Shown one piece after another: positions 1-9,219 of a DNA stretch of 64,000 nucleotides. The notes under the pieces were generated by a model. The model searched no databases. It was given only the letters and a program-made list of their open reading frames with translations, and had not been told where the DNA came from. Origin of the DNA: Mycobacterium sp. Z3061 (GTDB lineage: Bacteria > Actinomycetota > Actinomycetes > Mycobacteriales > Mycobacteriaceae); NCBI RefSeq assembly GCF_031583025.1, contig NZ_CP134062.1:6359234-6423233 (forward strand), given 5' to 3'. Numbering within the stretch: position 1 is the first letter of the stretch; the number at the start of each line of letters is the position of its first letter. Position numbers and translations under genes: made by a program.

Positions 1-131
1 TGCATCCGGGACTCAACCGCGTCTACGCCCGGCTGCCCGGCGCCGGGGACGCGATCACGGTCCGGGCCACCACCGCCGCGCTCTCCCTGTGCCTGGCGTC
101 GGGACCGGTGGGATTTCTGGCGCCGCTGTGA
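1..131 (+). CDS. C-terminal fragment of an unidentified protein
   Basis: An open frame with codons starting at base 3 enters from the left edge and ends with TGA at 129-131, leaving about 42 residues. The tail is Ala/Gly/Leu-rich and ends in a hydrophobic stretch (GPVGFLAPL). No family is recognisable from so short a piece. GC-rich third positions and the close spacing to the next gene (73 bases to its TTG start) support real coding. Confidence 0.45.
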   Translation, partial: HPGLNRVYARLPGAGDAITVRATTAALSLCLASGPVGFLAPL

Positions 132-204
132 GCGGCGGGATGAAACGTTCTGACCCGCGCAGCCGATACGCTGATTGTCGATCAGTCCGAGCGGGAGGGC
201 AGCG

Positions 205-1401
205 TTGTCGCAAATGTTCGCGGTTCCGGAGCTGATGGCCTCGGCGGCAACGGATCTGGCGGGCATCAGATCGGCGCTGCGCGCCGCCGACGCGTCCGCT
301 GCGCTGTCCACCTCGGCGGTGCCGGCCGCGGGCAACGACGAGGTGTCGGCGGCAGTGGCGGAGCTGTTCTCCGGCTACGCGCGGCAGTATCAGGCGCTGA
401 GCGCCCAGGCCGAGACATTCCACCAGCGGTTTGTGCAGTTGCTGACCTCAGGTGCCGGGGCCTATGCATCCGCGGAGGCCAGCAACGCCGGACCGCTGCA
501 GCCGGTGCTCGACCTCATCAATGCGCCGACCCAGGCGTTGCTCGGGCGCCCGCTGATCGGGAACGGCGCCGACGCGACGACTCCGGGCGGGGCCGGCGGC
601 GCGGGCGGGCTGCTGATCGGCAATGGCGGGAACGGGGCGCCCGGCGGGGCGGGTCAAGCGGGCGGTGCGGGCGGAGAGGCCGGATTGATCGGCAACGGCG
701 GTGTGGGCGGGATCGGCGGTAGCGGCGCCGCGGGCGGCGCCGGCGGCGCCGGCGGATGGCTGCTGGGCAATGGTGGCCTGGGCGGATCGGGAGGGCTGGG
801 CGGGGGTAACGGCGGTGCCGGCGGGGTTGCCCGGGTCATCGGCTTCGGCGGTGCCGGCGGCGCGGGCGGAATCGGCGCACTGAGCGCGACGGGCGGCGGT
901 GGCGGCGCCGGGGGCCAGGGCGGCTTCCTGTTCGGCGGCGGCGGCAACGGCGGCGCAGGCGGATTGGGTGGCGCGGCGGACGGCAGCGGGGTGGGCGGTG
1001 ACGGCGGCATCGGCGGAGCGGGCGGGGCCGCGGGTCTGGTGTACGGCAACGGCGGCGTCGGTGGCTCCGGCGGCCAAGGCGGCGAGGCCTTCTCCTCCCC
1101 GGTAGGCGTCGGAGGCAACGGTGGGGCCGGCGGACAGGGCGGTGACGCCGGCTGGGTGGGCACCGGCGGGAACGCCGGCGGCGGCGGCGCGGGCGGAATC
1201 GGCGGCGTAACCGGGTCCGGCGGCGACGGCGGCAACGGGGGGGCCGGTGGCTCCGCCAAGGTGATCGGCACCGGCGGCAACGGTGGGGCCGGTGGCGTGC
1301 CCAGCCCGCCGTTCGGCGTCCCGTCCGGCGGAACCGGCGGGCCCGGCGGCGCGAAGGGCGTCGTCTTCGGCGCGGTCGGCCTGCCCGGGCCCAACGGCTG
1401 A
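205..1401 (+). CDS. PE_PGRS family protein
   Basis: This 398-residue protein has an N-terminal PE domain (about residues 1-95; [19 protein letters not shown]), a linker carrying GRPLIGNG at residues 114-121, and a Gly/Ala-rich PGRS region built on GGxGGx repeats to the end. PE_PGRS proteins are exported by ESX-5 and sit at the cell surface. The TTG at 205 is chosen because GGGAGGG lies at 193-199, five bases upstream, and because it places the PE domain directly at the N-terminus. An ATG at 175 is in frame but has no ribosome site. No enzymatic C-terminal domain is present. Confidence 0.9.
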   Translation: MSQMFAVPELMASAATDLAGIRSALRAADASAALSTSAVPAAGNDEVSAAVAELFSGYARQYQALSAQAETFHQRFVQLLTSGAGAYASAEASNAGPLQPVLDLINAPTQALLGRPLIGNGADATTPGGAGGAGGLLIGNGGNGAPGGAGQAGGAGGEAGLIGNGGVGGIGGSGAAGGAGGAGGWLLGNGGLGGSGGLGGGNGGAGGVARVIGFGGAGGAGGIGALSATGGGGGAGGQGGFLFGGGGNGGAGGLGGAADGSGVGGDGGIGGAGGAAGLVYGNGGVGGSGGQGGEAFSSPVGVGGNGGAGGQGGDAGWVGTGGNAGGGGAGGIGGVTGSGGDGGNGGAGGSAKVIGTGGNGGAGGVPSPPFGVPSGGTGGPGGAKGVVFGAVGLPGPNG

Positions 1402-1417
1402 GCCGTCCCGGCCTGGC

Positions 1418-1423
1418 TAGCAT
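1418..1423 (+). promoter_or_regulatory. -10 box (TAGCAT) of a leaderless crotonase gene
   Basis: TAGCAT is followed by seven bases and then the ATG at 1431, so a transcript would begin at the start codon. No Shine-Dalgarno sequence is present. Confidence 0.5.
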
Positions 1424-1430
1424 CCCAGGC

Positions 1431-2213
1431 ATGACTCGCTACGAGACCCTCGACTTCGCCCAAGACGGGCCTGTGACACGGATCGCACTCAACCGGCCGG
1501 ACGCGGCGAACAGCATCAACGATGTGATGGGCCGTGAATTGATGGATGCGGCGAGCCGGTGCGATGTCGCCGGGACGAAGGTCGTGCTCCTCACCGGCAA
1601 CGGCCGGTTCTTCTGCGCCGGAGGGGATCTGGGCGCCATGGCGCGCTCGCCGCTGGGCGCGGGCCGGTTCGTGAAGGGCCTGGCCGATGACCTGCACCGG
1701 GCGGTCTCGACGTTCGCCCGCATGGATGCGGTCCTCATCGTCGCCGTCAACGGCGCGGCGGCCGGAGCCGGATTCAGTCTCGCGCTGATCGGCGATCTCG
1801 TGCTGGCCGCCGAATCGGCGAGCTTCACGATGGCCTACACCAAGGCGGGGCTGAGCCCCGACGGCAGTTCGTCGTACTACCTGCCGCGGCTGGTCGGGGT
1901 ACGGCGCACCCAAGAGCTGATGTTGACCAACCGGCGGCTCTCGGCAGCGGAGGCGGCGCAGTGGGGACTGGTCACCGAGGTGGTGCCCGATGACACGCTG
2001 GCCGACCGCGCTGACGGGTTCGTCGCGCAAATGAGTTCTGCCGCAAAGCTTTCCAGTTCATCGGTGAAAAAGCTGCTGCTGCTCAGCTTCAGCAACGGCC
2101 TGGAGGAACAGATGGAGATCGAAGGGCGGATGATCGCGGCATGCGCCGGTAGCGCCGACGGCCAGGAGGGCATCGACGCGTTCCTCAACAAACGCCGGCC
2201 CGAGTTCGCCTAG
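1431..2213 (+). CDS. Enoyl-CoA hydratase/isomerase family protein
   Basis: This is a 260-residue crotonase-fold protein acting on acyl-CoA thioesters. The oxyanion-hole segments are visible as FFCAGGDLGAM (about residues 63-73) and NGAAAGAGFSL (about 105-115). The segment after the second is GLSPDGSSSYYLPRLVG, with Asp where classical hydratases carry a catalytic Glu. That pattern is closer to PaaG-type isomerases than to true hydratases, so double-bond or ring isomerisation is the more likely chemistry; substrate unknown. The gene appears leaderless. It converges on the PE gene and shares the tetramer CTAG (2210-2213) with its stop codon. Confidence 0.85.
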   Translation: MTRYETLDFAQDGPVTRIALNRPDAANSINDVMGRELMDAASRCDVAGTKVVLLTGNGRFFCAGGDLGAMARSPLGAGRFVKGLADDLHRAVSTFARMDAVLIVAVNGAAAGAGFSLALIGDLVLAAESASFTMAYTKAGLSPDGSSSYYLPRLVGVRRTQELMLTNRRLSAAEAAQWGLVTEVVPDDTLADRADGFVAQMSSAAKLSSSSVKKLLLLSFSNGLEEQMEIEGRMIAACAGSADGQEGIDAFLNKRRPEFA

Positions 2214-3043
2214 GAGGGCCAGAGCAGCGCGGGAATGGCCCCGGGCGGCGGCCAGGCGTGGTCGTTGCGGTAAGCCCATGTCTCCCAGGGATTGTCGTAG
2301 TAAGCGATCGTCGCGATCACGCGGGACAAATCTTCTTCGGGGTGCAGCAACCAGTACCCGTTTGCGACGAGGGTGCCGCCGGTGGTCCAGGCGGAGTAGC
2401 TGGCCGAGAACAGCGGGCCGAACAATCTGTTCTGCCAGACGTGCAGTGCTTCATGGTTGAGCATGAGGTCCGCGGCCTTCGGGCTGTAGCCGAGATTGCT
2501 GGTGACGTTGCCGAACGTGGTGGCATACCCGGACAGGCCGATACCGCCGCGGTAGACGTGCGAGCCGGCCAGAGCGCTCAGCGCCGGGTCATAGTTGGAG
2601 TTCGGCGTGAACTCGTTGAGGATTTGCACGCCGTAGCCCAGTGCCGTGCCCGGGGCTCCCCAGGTGTAGTCCAGGATCAACGCGGCCCAGCCGCGCGGGT
2701 CGCTGAAGTCGTAGATGGCGAACTGGCGGCGGATGAACCCGGTCGCATCCATCAGCGCCGAGTTCGTGGCCTCGGCAGCCGCATACGACTCCGCCGCCGC
2801 CTGGATCGACTGCCCGAACTGCTGCAGCAACGTTCGGGTTTGCACACCGAGCGCCTGAAACTGCTGTCCGTATCCGGCGAACAGCTCTGCCACCGCCGTC
2901 GAGATCTCATCGGCCGCGGCAGCGGCAAGGGCGGTGGTCGGCCGGGCAGCGGCCAGCCTCGCCGCGTCGAGGCCCGAGGCAACGCCGTCGACGTCCGCTG
3001 TCGCCGTCGTCAGCAACCCTGGCGCCACGATCAGCTGCGACAT
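2210..3043 (-). CDS. PE protein with a C-terminal HExxH (metallopeptidase-like) domain
   Basis: This 277-residue protein starts with a PE domain (about residues 1-95; [20 protein letters not shown]). The rest is not PGRS. It is a globular, Trp/Tyr-rich domain with HEALH at residues 197-201, then VWQNRLFGP, and NPWETWAY with Glu254 53 residues after the second His. HExxH with a distant Glu in an NPxE context is the layout of several zinc peptidase-like domains, so zinc binding is inferred, not shown. ATG 3043 is chosen because AGGAGG lies 6-11 bases upstream; longer in-frame starts would precede the PE domain. ESX-5 export of a peptidase is the implied role. Confidence 0.8.
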   Translation of the reverse strand: MSQLIVAPGLLTTATADVDGVASGLDAARLAAARPTTALAAAAADEISTAVAELFAGYGQQFQALGVQTRTLLQQFGQSIQAAAESYAAAEATNSALMDATGFIRRQFAIYDFSDPRGWAALILDYTWGAPGTALGYGVQILNEFTPNSNYDPALSALAGSHVYRGGIGLSGYATTFGNVTSNLGYSPKAADLMLNHEALHVWQNRLFGPLFSASYSAWTTGGTLVANGYWLLHPEEDLSRVIATIAYYDNPWETWAYRNDHAWPPPGAIPALLWPS

Positions 3044-3143
3044 TCGGTGTCCTCCCCCCGACCCGTCGGAACGAATCCTGATTATGGACGTCAGAAACCG
3101 GGGCATCCGGCATTTGATGAATCCGGCGTGGGAGGTCGAGCCG

Positions 3144-3219
3144 TGGAGCCGCCTAGGAGAATCGAACTCCTGACCTATTCATTACGAGTGAATCGCTCTA
3201 CCGACTGAGCTAAGGCGGC
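3144..3219 (-). tRNA. tRNA-Thr (anticodon CGU)
   Basis: The minus strand folds into a cloverleaf: a 7-bp acceptor stem (GCCGCCT/AGGCGGC), an anticodon stem ATTCA/TGAAT with loop CTCGTAA, and a T arm containing GTTCGATTC. The anticodon CGT reads ACG. The CCA end is encoded at 3144-3146. Confidence 0.97.
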
Positions 3220-3242
3220 GTGCCCTCGCGGGCGGCACGAGT

Positions 3243-4448
3243 CTAACGCAGTTGCTGACCGATGGTGGCAACCATGGCGTCGACGGCGAACTTGGGCTTG
3301 ACGTTGATCGCCAAGGCTTCACGGCATTCCAGCACGGCTTCGATGCAGCGCAGCAGCCGCTCGGGGGTGGCGTGGCCGGCCAGCGACGCCACCCGCTCGG
3401 CCATGTCGGGGTGGTTCGCGCGGACATGACCCGCGTGCGCCGAGACCACCAGCGCGTCCCGGAAATACGTGGCCAGGTCGATCAGCGCCCGGTCCAGGGC
3501 GTCGCGCGAGGCCCTGGTCTGGCGGGATTTCTGCCGTCGCTCCAGGTCCTTGATCGCCCCCGCGGCACCGCGCATCGCCCCAGCCGCGCCTTTCCCTGTG
3601 CCACCGGCTCCCAGCGCGGTGCGCAACTCCTCCGTCTCGACCTCGGCCCGTCCGGCGGTGAGTGCCAGCGCCTCGGCTTCGGCCGCGGCCACCAGTTCCT
3701 CGGCGGCGGTGTAGGCGCGGGCCGGCCGCGCGGCGTCGCGCACCAGCTCCAGGGCCTGCTGACGACGCTGCCGGGCCTCGGGGTCGGTGGCCAGCCGGCG
3801 CGCCCGCCCGACGTGCCCGCCGCTGACGGACGCTGCCCAGCCGGCGGTGTCGGCGTCCAGGCCGTCGCCGTCGATCAGCACCTGTGCGATCGCCTCGGTC
3901 GGTGGTGTCACCAGCGCCACGTGCCGGCACCGGGAGCGCAGCGTGACCGCGATGTCCTCGGGGTCCACCGAAGGTGCGCACAGCAGGAAGACCGTTGACG
4001 GCGGCGGTTCCTCGACGACCTTCAACAGGGCGTTGCCGGCACCTTCGGTCAACCGGTCGGCGTCCTCGATCACCACGATCTGGTGACGACCGGTGGTGGG
4101 ACGCCGGGACGCGACCTGGACGATGCCGCGCATCTCGTCCACGCCGATGGACAGGCCCTCGGGAATGACCCGCCTGACGTCGGCGTGGGTGCCCGCCATC
4201 GTCGTCGTGCAGGCGCGGCAGCTCCCGCACCCCGGTTCGTCGTCTGACGTGCACTGCAGCGCCGCCGCGAAGCACAGGGCGGCCACCGAACGGCCGGAAC
4301 CAGGTGGACCGGTGATCAGCCAGGCATGTGTCATATGTCCGTCGCTCGGCACGTTGTGAGGGGAATCACCGCGTGCGGACCTGGCGGCGGCGAGCAGTTC
4401 GGCTTCCACCGCCTGCTGGCCTACCAGCCGCGTAAACACCCCGGTCAT
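3243..4448 (-). CDS. holB: DNA polymerase III subunit delta' (clamp-loader ATPase fold)
   Basis: This 401-residue protein is the Rv3644c orthologue and part of the replicative clamp loader. It shows the AAA+ P-loop region GPPGSGRS (residues 47-54), a zinc module with Cys66, Cys74, Cys77 and Cys80, a Walker-B-like VIEDADRL, and the SRC sensor motif (TLRSRC). The P-loop Lys is replaced by Arg, in keeping with delta' subunits that do not hydrolyse ATP. Start ATG 4448 (MTGVFTRLVG) matches the family N-terminus; an ATG at 4451 adds one Met. It is transcribed away from the adenylate cyclase gene across about 155 bases. Confidence 0.93.
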   Translation of the reverse strand: MTGVFTRLVGQQAVEAELLAAARSARGDSPHNVPSDGHMTHAWLITGPPGSGRSVAALCFAAALQCTSDDEPGCGSCRACTTTMAGTHADVRRVIPEGLSIGVDEMRGIVQVASRRPTTGRHQIVVIEDADRLTEGAGNALLKVVEEPPPSTVFLLCAPSVDPEDIAVTLRSRCRHVALVTPPTEAIAQVLIDGDGLDADTAGWAASVSGGHVGRARRLATDPEARQRRQQALELVRDAARPARAYTAAEELVAAAEAEALALTAGRAEVETEELRTALGAGGTGKGAAGAMRGAAGAIKDLERRQKSRQTRASRDALDRALIDLATYFRDALVVSAHAGHVRANHPDMAERVASLAGHATPERLLRCIEAVLECREALAINVKPKFAVDAMVATIGQQLR

Positions 4449-4591
4449 CATCGGCAACAGTAGTGAGGGCTCCCGACAGAGACCGATCAGCATCCGTTTT
4501 GCGATAAATCCGTGATCTTTCGGCAACTTTCGCCCACGTCGCGCGACGTGCCGGGGATATTTTTAGTTTCCGACGAGTCCCCGGTGACCGA

Positions 4592-4597
4592 TACGGT
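4592..4597 (+). promoter_or_regulatory. -10 box (TACGGT) of the leaderless Rv3645-type gene
   Basis: TACGGT lies six bases before the GTG at 4604; there is no ribosome-binding sequence in front of the GTG. Confidence 0.45.
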
Positions 4598-4603
4598 GGG
4601 TGC

Positions 4604-6214
4604 GTGACCACGGCAGCGACACTCCCCCGGCGAATCAGCGCATTCGCCCGGTGGGTGGTGCGCACGCCGTGGCCCGTGTTTTCGCTGAGCATGCTGCAGG
4701 CCGACATCATCGGAGGCCTGTTCGTGCTCGGGTTCCTGCGTTACGGCCTGCCGCCGCGCGACCGGATCGAGCTGGGCGACCTCCCGAAGCTGAACGTTGC
4801 GATTTTCATCAGCTCGGTGATCTTCCTGTTCTTCGCCGGGTTCGCCTGGAATCTGAAGCTTCTGGTCCCGGTGTTCCGCTGGCAACGCCGCGACAATCTG
4901 CTGGTCGAAGCCGACCCGTCCACCACCGAACTGGCCCGCACCCGCGCACTGCGCATGCCCTTCTACCGCACCTTGACCAGCGCGGCGTCCTGGGCGGTCG
5001 GGAGCATCGTATTCATCATGGCCAGCTGGTCGGTGGCCCGCCAGGCCGCGCCGGTGGTGGTGGTCGCTACCGCGCTGGGCGCCACCGCTACCGCGATCAT
5101 CGGCTACCTGCAGTCCGAACGGGTGCTGCGTCCCGTCGCCGTCGCCGCGCTGCGCAGCGGCGTACCCGAGAGCGTGCAGGCGCCCGGCGTCATCCTGCGC
5201 CTGATGCTGACCTGGGTGCTGTCCACGGCCGTCCCGCTGCTGGCGATCGTCCTGGCGGTCGTCTCCGACAAGATCGCGCTACTGCACGCCTCCCCGGAGA
5301 AGCTGTTCAACCCGATCCTGCTACTGGCCCTGGCGGCCCTGGGCATCGGGGCGGCCAGCACGCTGCTGGTGTCCATGTCGATCGCCGACCCGCTGCGCCA
5401 GCTCCGCTGGGCACTCTCGGAGGTGCAGCGCGGCAACTACAACGCGCACATGCAGATCTATGACGCCAGTGAGCTGGGCCTGCTGCAGTCCGGCTTCAAC
5501 GACATGGTGCGCGACCTGTCCGAGCGACAACGGCTTCGCGACCTGTTCGGCCGCTATGTGGGCGAGGACGTGGCCCGGCGGGCGCTCGAGCGGGGCACCG
5601 AGCTGGGCGGCCAGGAGCGCGACGTCGCGGTGCTGTTCGTGGACCTGGTCGGCTCCACCCAGCTGGCCGCGTCACGACCGCCGGTCGAGGTGGTGCATCT
5701 GCTCAACGAGTTCTTCCGGGTGGTGGTGGACACGGTCGGCCGGCACGGCGGGTTCGTCAACAAGTTCCAGGGCGACGCCGCGCTGGCGATCTTCGGCGCC
5801 CCGATCGAGCACCCCGACGGCGCGGGTGCGGCGCTGGCCGCCGCCCGCGAGTTGCACGACGAGCTCATCCCGGTGCTGGGATCCGCGGAGTTCGGCATCG
5901 GCGTCTCAGCGGGCCGCGCCATCGCCGGCCACATCGGGGCGCAGGCGCGCTTCGAGTACACCGTCATCGGCGACCCGGTCAATGAGGCCGCCCGCCTCAC
6001 CGAGCTGGCCAAGCTCGAGGCGGGCCACGTGCTGGCGTCCGCGATCGCGGTCAGCGGCGCGCTGGACGCCGAGGCCCTGTGCTGGGACGTGGGTGAGGTG
6101 GTCTTTCTGCGCGGCCGCGCCGCGCCCACCCAGTTGGCGCGCCCCTTGAAACTGGCCGAGCCGGAAGCCGGTGCCCGCGACTCGCAAGAGGTATCCAGCG
6201 ACGTGAGCCGCTAG
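4604..6214 (+). CDS. Membrane adenylate cyclase with HAMP domain (Rv3645-like)
   Basis: This 536-residue protein has several N-terminal membrane helices (roughly residues 25-270), a HAMP linker beginning near SIADPLRQLRWALSEV, and a C-terminal class III cyclase domain (about 335-515). Metal-binding Asp347 (FVDLVGST) and Asp391 (KFQGDAALAIFG) are present, with Lys387 in the purine-recognition position and a TVIGDPVNEAARL segment supplying the Asp/Asn/Arg set. The catalytic set is therefore complete. In M. tuberculosis Rv3645 makes cAMP in response to fatty acids and supports intrinsic drug tolerance. GTG 4604 is taken as a leaderless start. The stop shares CTAG with topA on the opposite strand. 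Confidence 0.93.
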   Translation: MTTAATLPRRISAFARWVVRTPWPVFSLSMLQADIIGGLFVLGFLRYGLPPRDRIELGDLPKLNVAIFISSVIFLFFAGFAWNLKLLVPVFRWQRRDNLLVEADPSTTELARTRALRMPFYRTLTSAASWAVGSIVFIMASWSVARQAAPVVVVATALGATATAIIGYLQSERVLRPVAVAALRSGVPESVQAPGVILRLMLTWVLSTAVPLLAIVLAVVSDKIALLHASPEKLFNPILLLALAALGIGAASTLLVSMSIADPLRQLRWALSEVQRGNYNAHMQIYDASELGLLQSGFNDMVRDLSERQRLRDLFGRYVGEDVARRALERGTELGGQERDVAVLFVDLVGSTQLAASRPPVEVVHLLNEFFRVVVDTVGRHGGFVNKFQGDAALAIFGAPIEHPDGAGAALAAARELHDELIPVLGSAEFGIGVSAGRAIAGHIGAQARFEYTVIGDPVNEAARLTELAKLEAGHVLASAIAVSGALDAEALCWDVGEVVFLRGRAAPTQLARPLKLAEPEAGARDSQEVSSDVSR

Positions 6215-9021
6215 CTCCGCTTCGCGGCCTTCTTGGCCGGAGCCTTCTTCGCCGGAGCCTTGCGGGCGGTCTTCTTCGCGGTGCGTTTCACCGGCCCGCG
6301 GGCCCGCCGGTCGGCCAGCAACTCGGCAGCCCGCTCGTCGGTGATCGACAGGACGTCATCGCCCTTACGCAGGCTCGCGTTGGTTTCGCCGTCGGTGACA
6401 TACGGGCCGAAACGGCCGTCCTTGATCACCATCGGCTTGCCCGAAGCCGGGTCGTTGCCCAGCTCACGCAGCGGAGGCGCCGAAGCCGCCTGGCGCCCCG
6501 AACGTTTGGGCTCGGAGTAGATCTTGAGCGCTTCGTCGAGGGTGATGGTGAACATCTGATCCTCGGTCGCCAGGGAACGAGAATCGGTGCCGCGCTTCAG
6601 ATATGGGCCGTAGCGCCCGTTCTGGGCGGTGATCTCCTCGCCGGAGGCGGGGTCTACACCGACCACCCGCGGCAGCGACAGCAGCTTCAGCGCGTCCTCG
6701 AGAGTCACCGTCTGAAGGTCCATGGTGCGCAACAACGAACCGGTGCGCGGCTTGGGTCCGGTGGGCTTCTTGCCTCGCTTCGCCCCGGCCCCGGCGCCGC
6801 CGTCGTCGCCCTCGGACTTCGGCAGCACCTCGGTGACGTACGGCCCGTATCGGCCGTCCTTGGCGACGATCTCGTGGCCCGTCTGCGGGTCCACGCCCAG
6901 TACCCGTCCCTCCTGGGGAGTGGCGAAAAGCTCCTCTGCCACTTCCAGGGTCAGCTCGTCGGGAGTCAGCGAGTCGTTGAGGTTGGCCCGTTGCGGGGTC
7001 GGTTCACCATCGTCACCGGTCACCGTGCGTTCCAGATACGGCCCGTTCTTGCCGACGCGCACGTAGACGGCGCGGCCCTCGGCGTCGTCAAACACCTTGA
7101 TGGAGTTGACTTCTCGAGCGTCGATACCTTCAAGGTTGACACCGACGAGCTTCTTCAGGCCGCCGGAGCGGGCCACCGAGTCGGGCACCCCGTGGTCGCC
7201 GCCGAAATAGAAGTTGTTGAGCCAGTTGGTACGTCGCTCATTGCCGGAGGCGATAGCGTCGAGCTCGTCCTCCATCGCCGCGGTGAAGTCGTAGTCGACC
7301 AGCCGGCCGAAATGCTGTTCCAGCAACCCGATCACCGCGAAGGCGATCCAGGACGGCACCAGGGCGCTGCCCTTCTTGTACACGTAGCCGCGGTCCTGAA
7401 TGGTCTTGATGATGGACGAGTAGGTGGACGGGCGGCCGATGCCCAGCTCCTCGAGCGCCTTCACCAGCGACGCCTCGGTGTAGCGCGCGGGCGGGTTGGT
7501 GGAGTGGCCGTCCGGTGTCAGCTCGATGGCGGCCAGCCGCTGCCCCGGCGTCAGGTTGGGCAGCCGGCGCTCGGCGTCGTCGGCCTCGCCTCCCGCCAGT
7601 TCGTCGACGGTTTCCACGTAAGCCTTGAGGAAGCCCGGGAAGGTCAGCGTGCGCCCGGACGCGGAGAACACCACCTGCTGCTCACCGGCGCGGCCTTCGA
7701 TCCGCAGGCTCAGCGTGGTGCCCCGCGCATCGGCCATCTGCGAGGCCACGGTGCGCTGCCAGATCAGCTCGTAGAGCCGGAACTCGTCACCGTCGAGCTC
7801 GCGGCGCACGGCATCCGGGGTCGCGAACGTCTCGCCGGCGGGCCGGATGGCCTCGTGCGCCTCCTGGGCGTTCTTCACCTTGCGGGTGTACTGGCGCGGC
7901 GACGGCGACACGTACTCCTCGCCGTAGAGCTGCCGCGCCTGGTTGCGGGCGGCGGTGATGGCCGACTGCGACAGGGTCGTTGAGTCGGTACGCATATAAG
8001 TGATGTAGCCGTTCTCGTACAGCCGCTGCGCGATGCTCATCGTGCGTTCGGAGGAGAACCGGAGCTTGCGGCCGGCCTCCTGCTGCAGCGTCGACGTCAT
8101 GAACGGCGGGTACGGACGGCGGGTGTACGGCTTCTCGTCGGCCGAGGCGACGCTGAGCTGCGCACCCTGCAGGTTGGTGGCCAGCGCCGTCGCGCCCGCC
8201 TCGTCGAGCACGACGACTTCGTCGGCCTTGCGCAGGGCGCCCAGTGAGTCGAAGTCGCGGCCGGTGGCGACCCGAAGGCCGTCCACGTTGGTCAGGCGCG
8301 CGGCGAAGGTGGGCGGTTGCGCCTGCGGATCGGACACGCTGGCGTCCAGCCTGGCCAGGATGTCCCAGTAGGACGCGCTGCGGAAAGCCATCCGGTCGCG
8401 TTCGCGCTGCACGATGATGCGGGTCGCCACTGACTGGACCCGGCCCGCCGACAGTTTGGGCGCCACCTTCTTCCACAGCACCGGACTGACCTCGTAGCCG
8501 TACAGCCGGTCCAGGATGCGGCGGGTCTCCTGCGCGTCGACCAGGTCGATGTCCAGGTCGCGGGGGTTTTCGGCGGCCTCGAGAATGGCCGGTTCGGTGA
8601 TCTCGTGGAAGACCATCCGCTTGACGGGGACCCGCGGCTTGAGAGTCTCCATCAGGTGCCAGGCGATCGCTTCGCCCTCACGGTCACCATCCGTCGCCAG
8701 GTAGAGCTCGTCGACGTCCTTGAGCAGGCCTTTCAGCTCAGTGACCGTGCTCTTCTTCTCCGGACTGATGATGTAGAGCGGTTCGAAGTCGGCGTCGACG
8801 TTCACCCCCAGCCGTGCCCATGGCTCGGATTTGAACTTCGCGGGCACGTCGGCAGCCGCCCGGGGCAGGTCGCGGATGTGCCCTCGAGACGACTCGACGA
8901 TGTAATTGGATCCCAGGTAACCGGCGAGTTTGCGCGCCTTGGTGGGCGACTCCACGATCACGAGTCGCCGGGTGCTGCCGTTTCTGCCGCTGCTAGCCCT
9001 CCTGGGGGCCCGGTCAACCAA
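6211..9021 (-). CDS. topA: DNA topoisomerase I
   Basis: This 936-residue type IA topoisomerase relaxes negative supercoils. The Toprim domain is at the N-terminus (LVIVESPTKARKLAGYLG; ATDGDREGEAIAWH carries the acidic triad). The active-site Tyr lies in GYITYMRTDST near residue 340. The C-terminus holds repeated GRYGPY-type Topo-C modules instead of zinc fingers and a basic Lys/Ala tail, as in mycobacterial TopA. TTG 9021 is the start: GGAG lies five bases upstream and an in-frame TAG immediately precedes it. The gene converges on the cyclase gene, with both TAG stops inside CTAG. Confidence 0.97.
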   Translation of the reverse strand: MVDRAPRRASSGRNGSTRRLVIVESPTKARKLAGYLGSNYIVESSRGHIRDLPRAAADVPAKFKSEPWARLGVNVDADFEPLYIISPEKKSTVTELKGLLKDVDELYLATDGDREGEAIAWHLMETLKPRVPVKRMVFHEITEPAILEAAENPRDLDIDLVDAQETRRILDRLYGYEVSPVLWKKVAPKLSAGRVQSVATRIIVQRERDRMAFRSASYWDILARLDASVSDPQAQPPTFAARLTNVDGLRVATGRDFDSLGALRKADEVVVLDEAGATALATNLQGAQLSVASADEKPYTRRPYPPFMTSTLQQEAGRKLRFSSERTMSIAQRLYENGYITYMRTDSTTLSQSAITAARNQARQLYGEEYVSPSPRQYTRKVKNAQEAHEAIRPAGETFATPDAVRRELDGDEFRLYELIWQRTVASQMADARGTTLSLRIEGRAGEQQVVFSASGRTLTFPGFLKAYVETVDELAGGEADDAERRLPNLTPGQRLAAIELTPDGHSTNPPARYTEASLVKALEELGIGRPSTYSSIIKTIQDRGYVYKKGSALVPSWIAFAVIGLLEQHFGRLVDYDFTAAMEDELDAIASGNERRTNWLNNFYFGGDHGVPDSVARSGGLKKLVGVNLEGIDAREVNSIKVFDDAEGRAVYVRVGKNGPYLERTVTGDDGEPTPQRANLNDSLTPDELTLEVAEELFATPQEGRVLGVDPQTGHEIVAKDGRYGPYVTEVLPKSEGDDGGAGAGAKRGKKPTGPKPRTGSLLRTMDLQTVTLEDALKLLSLPRVVGVDPASGEEITAQNGRYGPYLKRGTDSRSLATEDQMFTITLDEALKIYSEPKRSGRQAASAPPLRELGNDPASGKPMVIKDGRFGPYVTDGETNASLRKGDDVLSITDERAAELLADRRARGPVKRTAKKTARKAPAKKAPAKKAAKRS

Positions 9022-9219
9022 CTACGCTCCATCTCCTATGCCGGCTCCTGGGCGGAACCGTCTCGCAGAAACAATGACAGGGCCGCTCCCTGATATTCCG
9101 GTTTTCCGGTCAACCATAGGTACGCCGCCATATCGTCGCCCCGCGGGCAACTGACAATTTCGCACCCTTGGGCGGGCCTGCGCAAACCGGCCCGCCGGGG
9201 CGGGGGTCGCGACCGGCCC

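Noticed and set aside
654..2030. Long Pro/Arg-rich open frames antisense to PE_PGRS genes (also near 13.7-15.5 kb and 17.5-19.3 kb)
   Set aside because: They mirror GGC-rich PGRS codons on the other strand; composition is an artefact of the repeats and no starts with ribosome sites exist.
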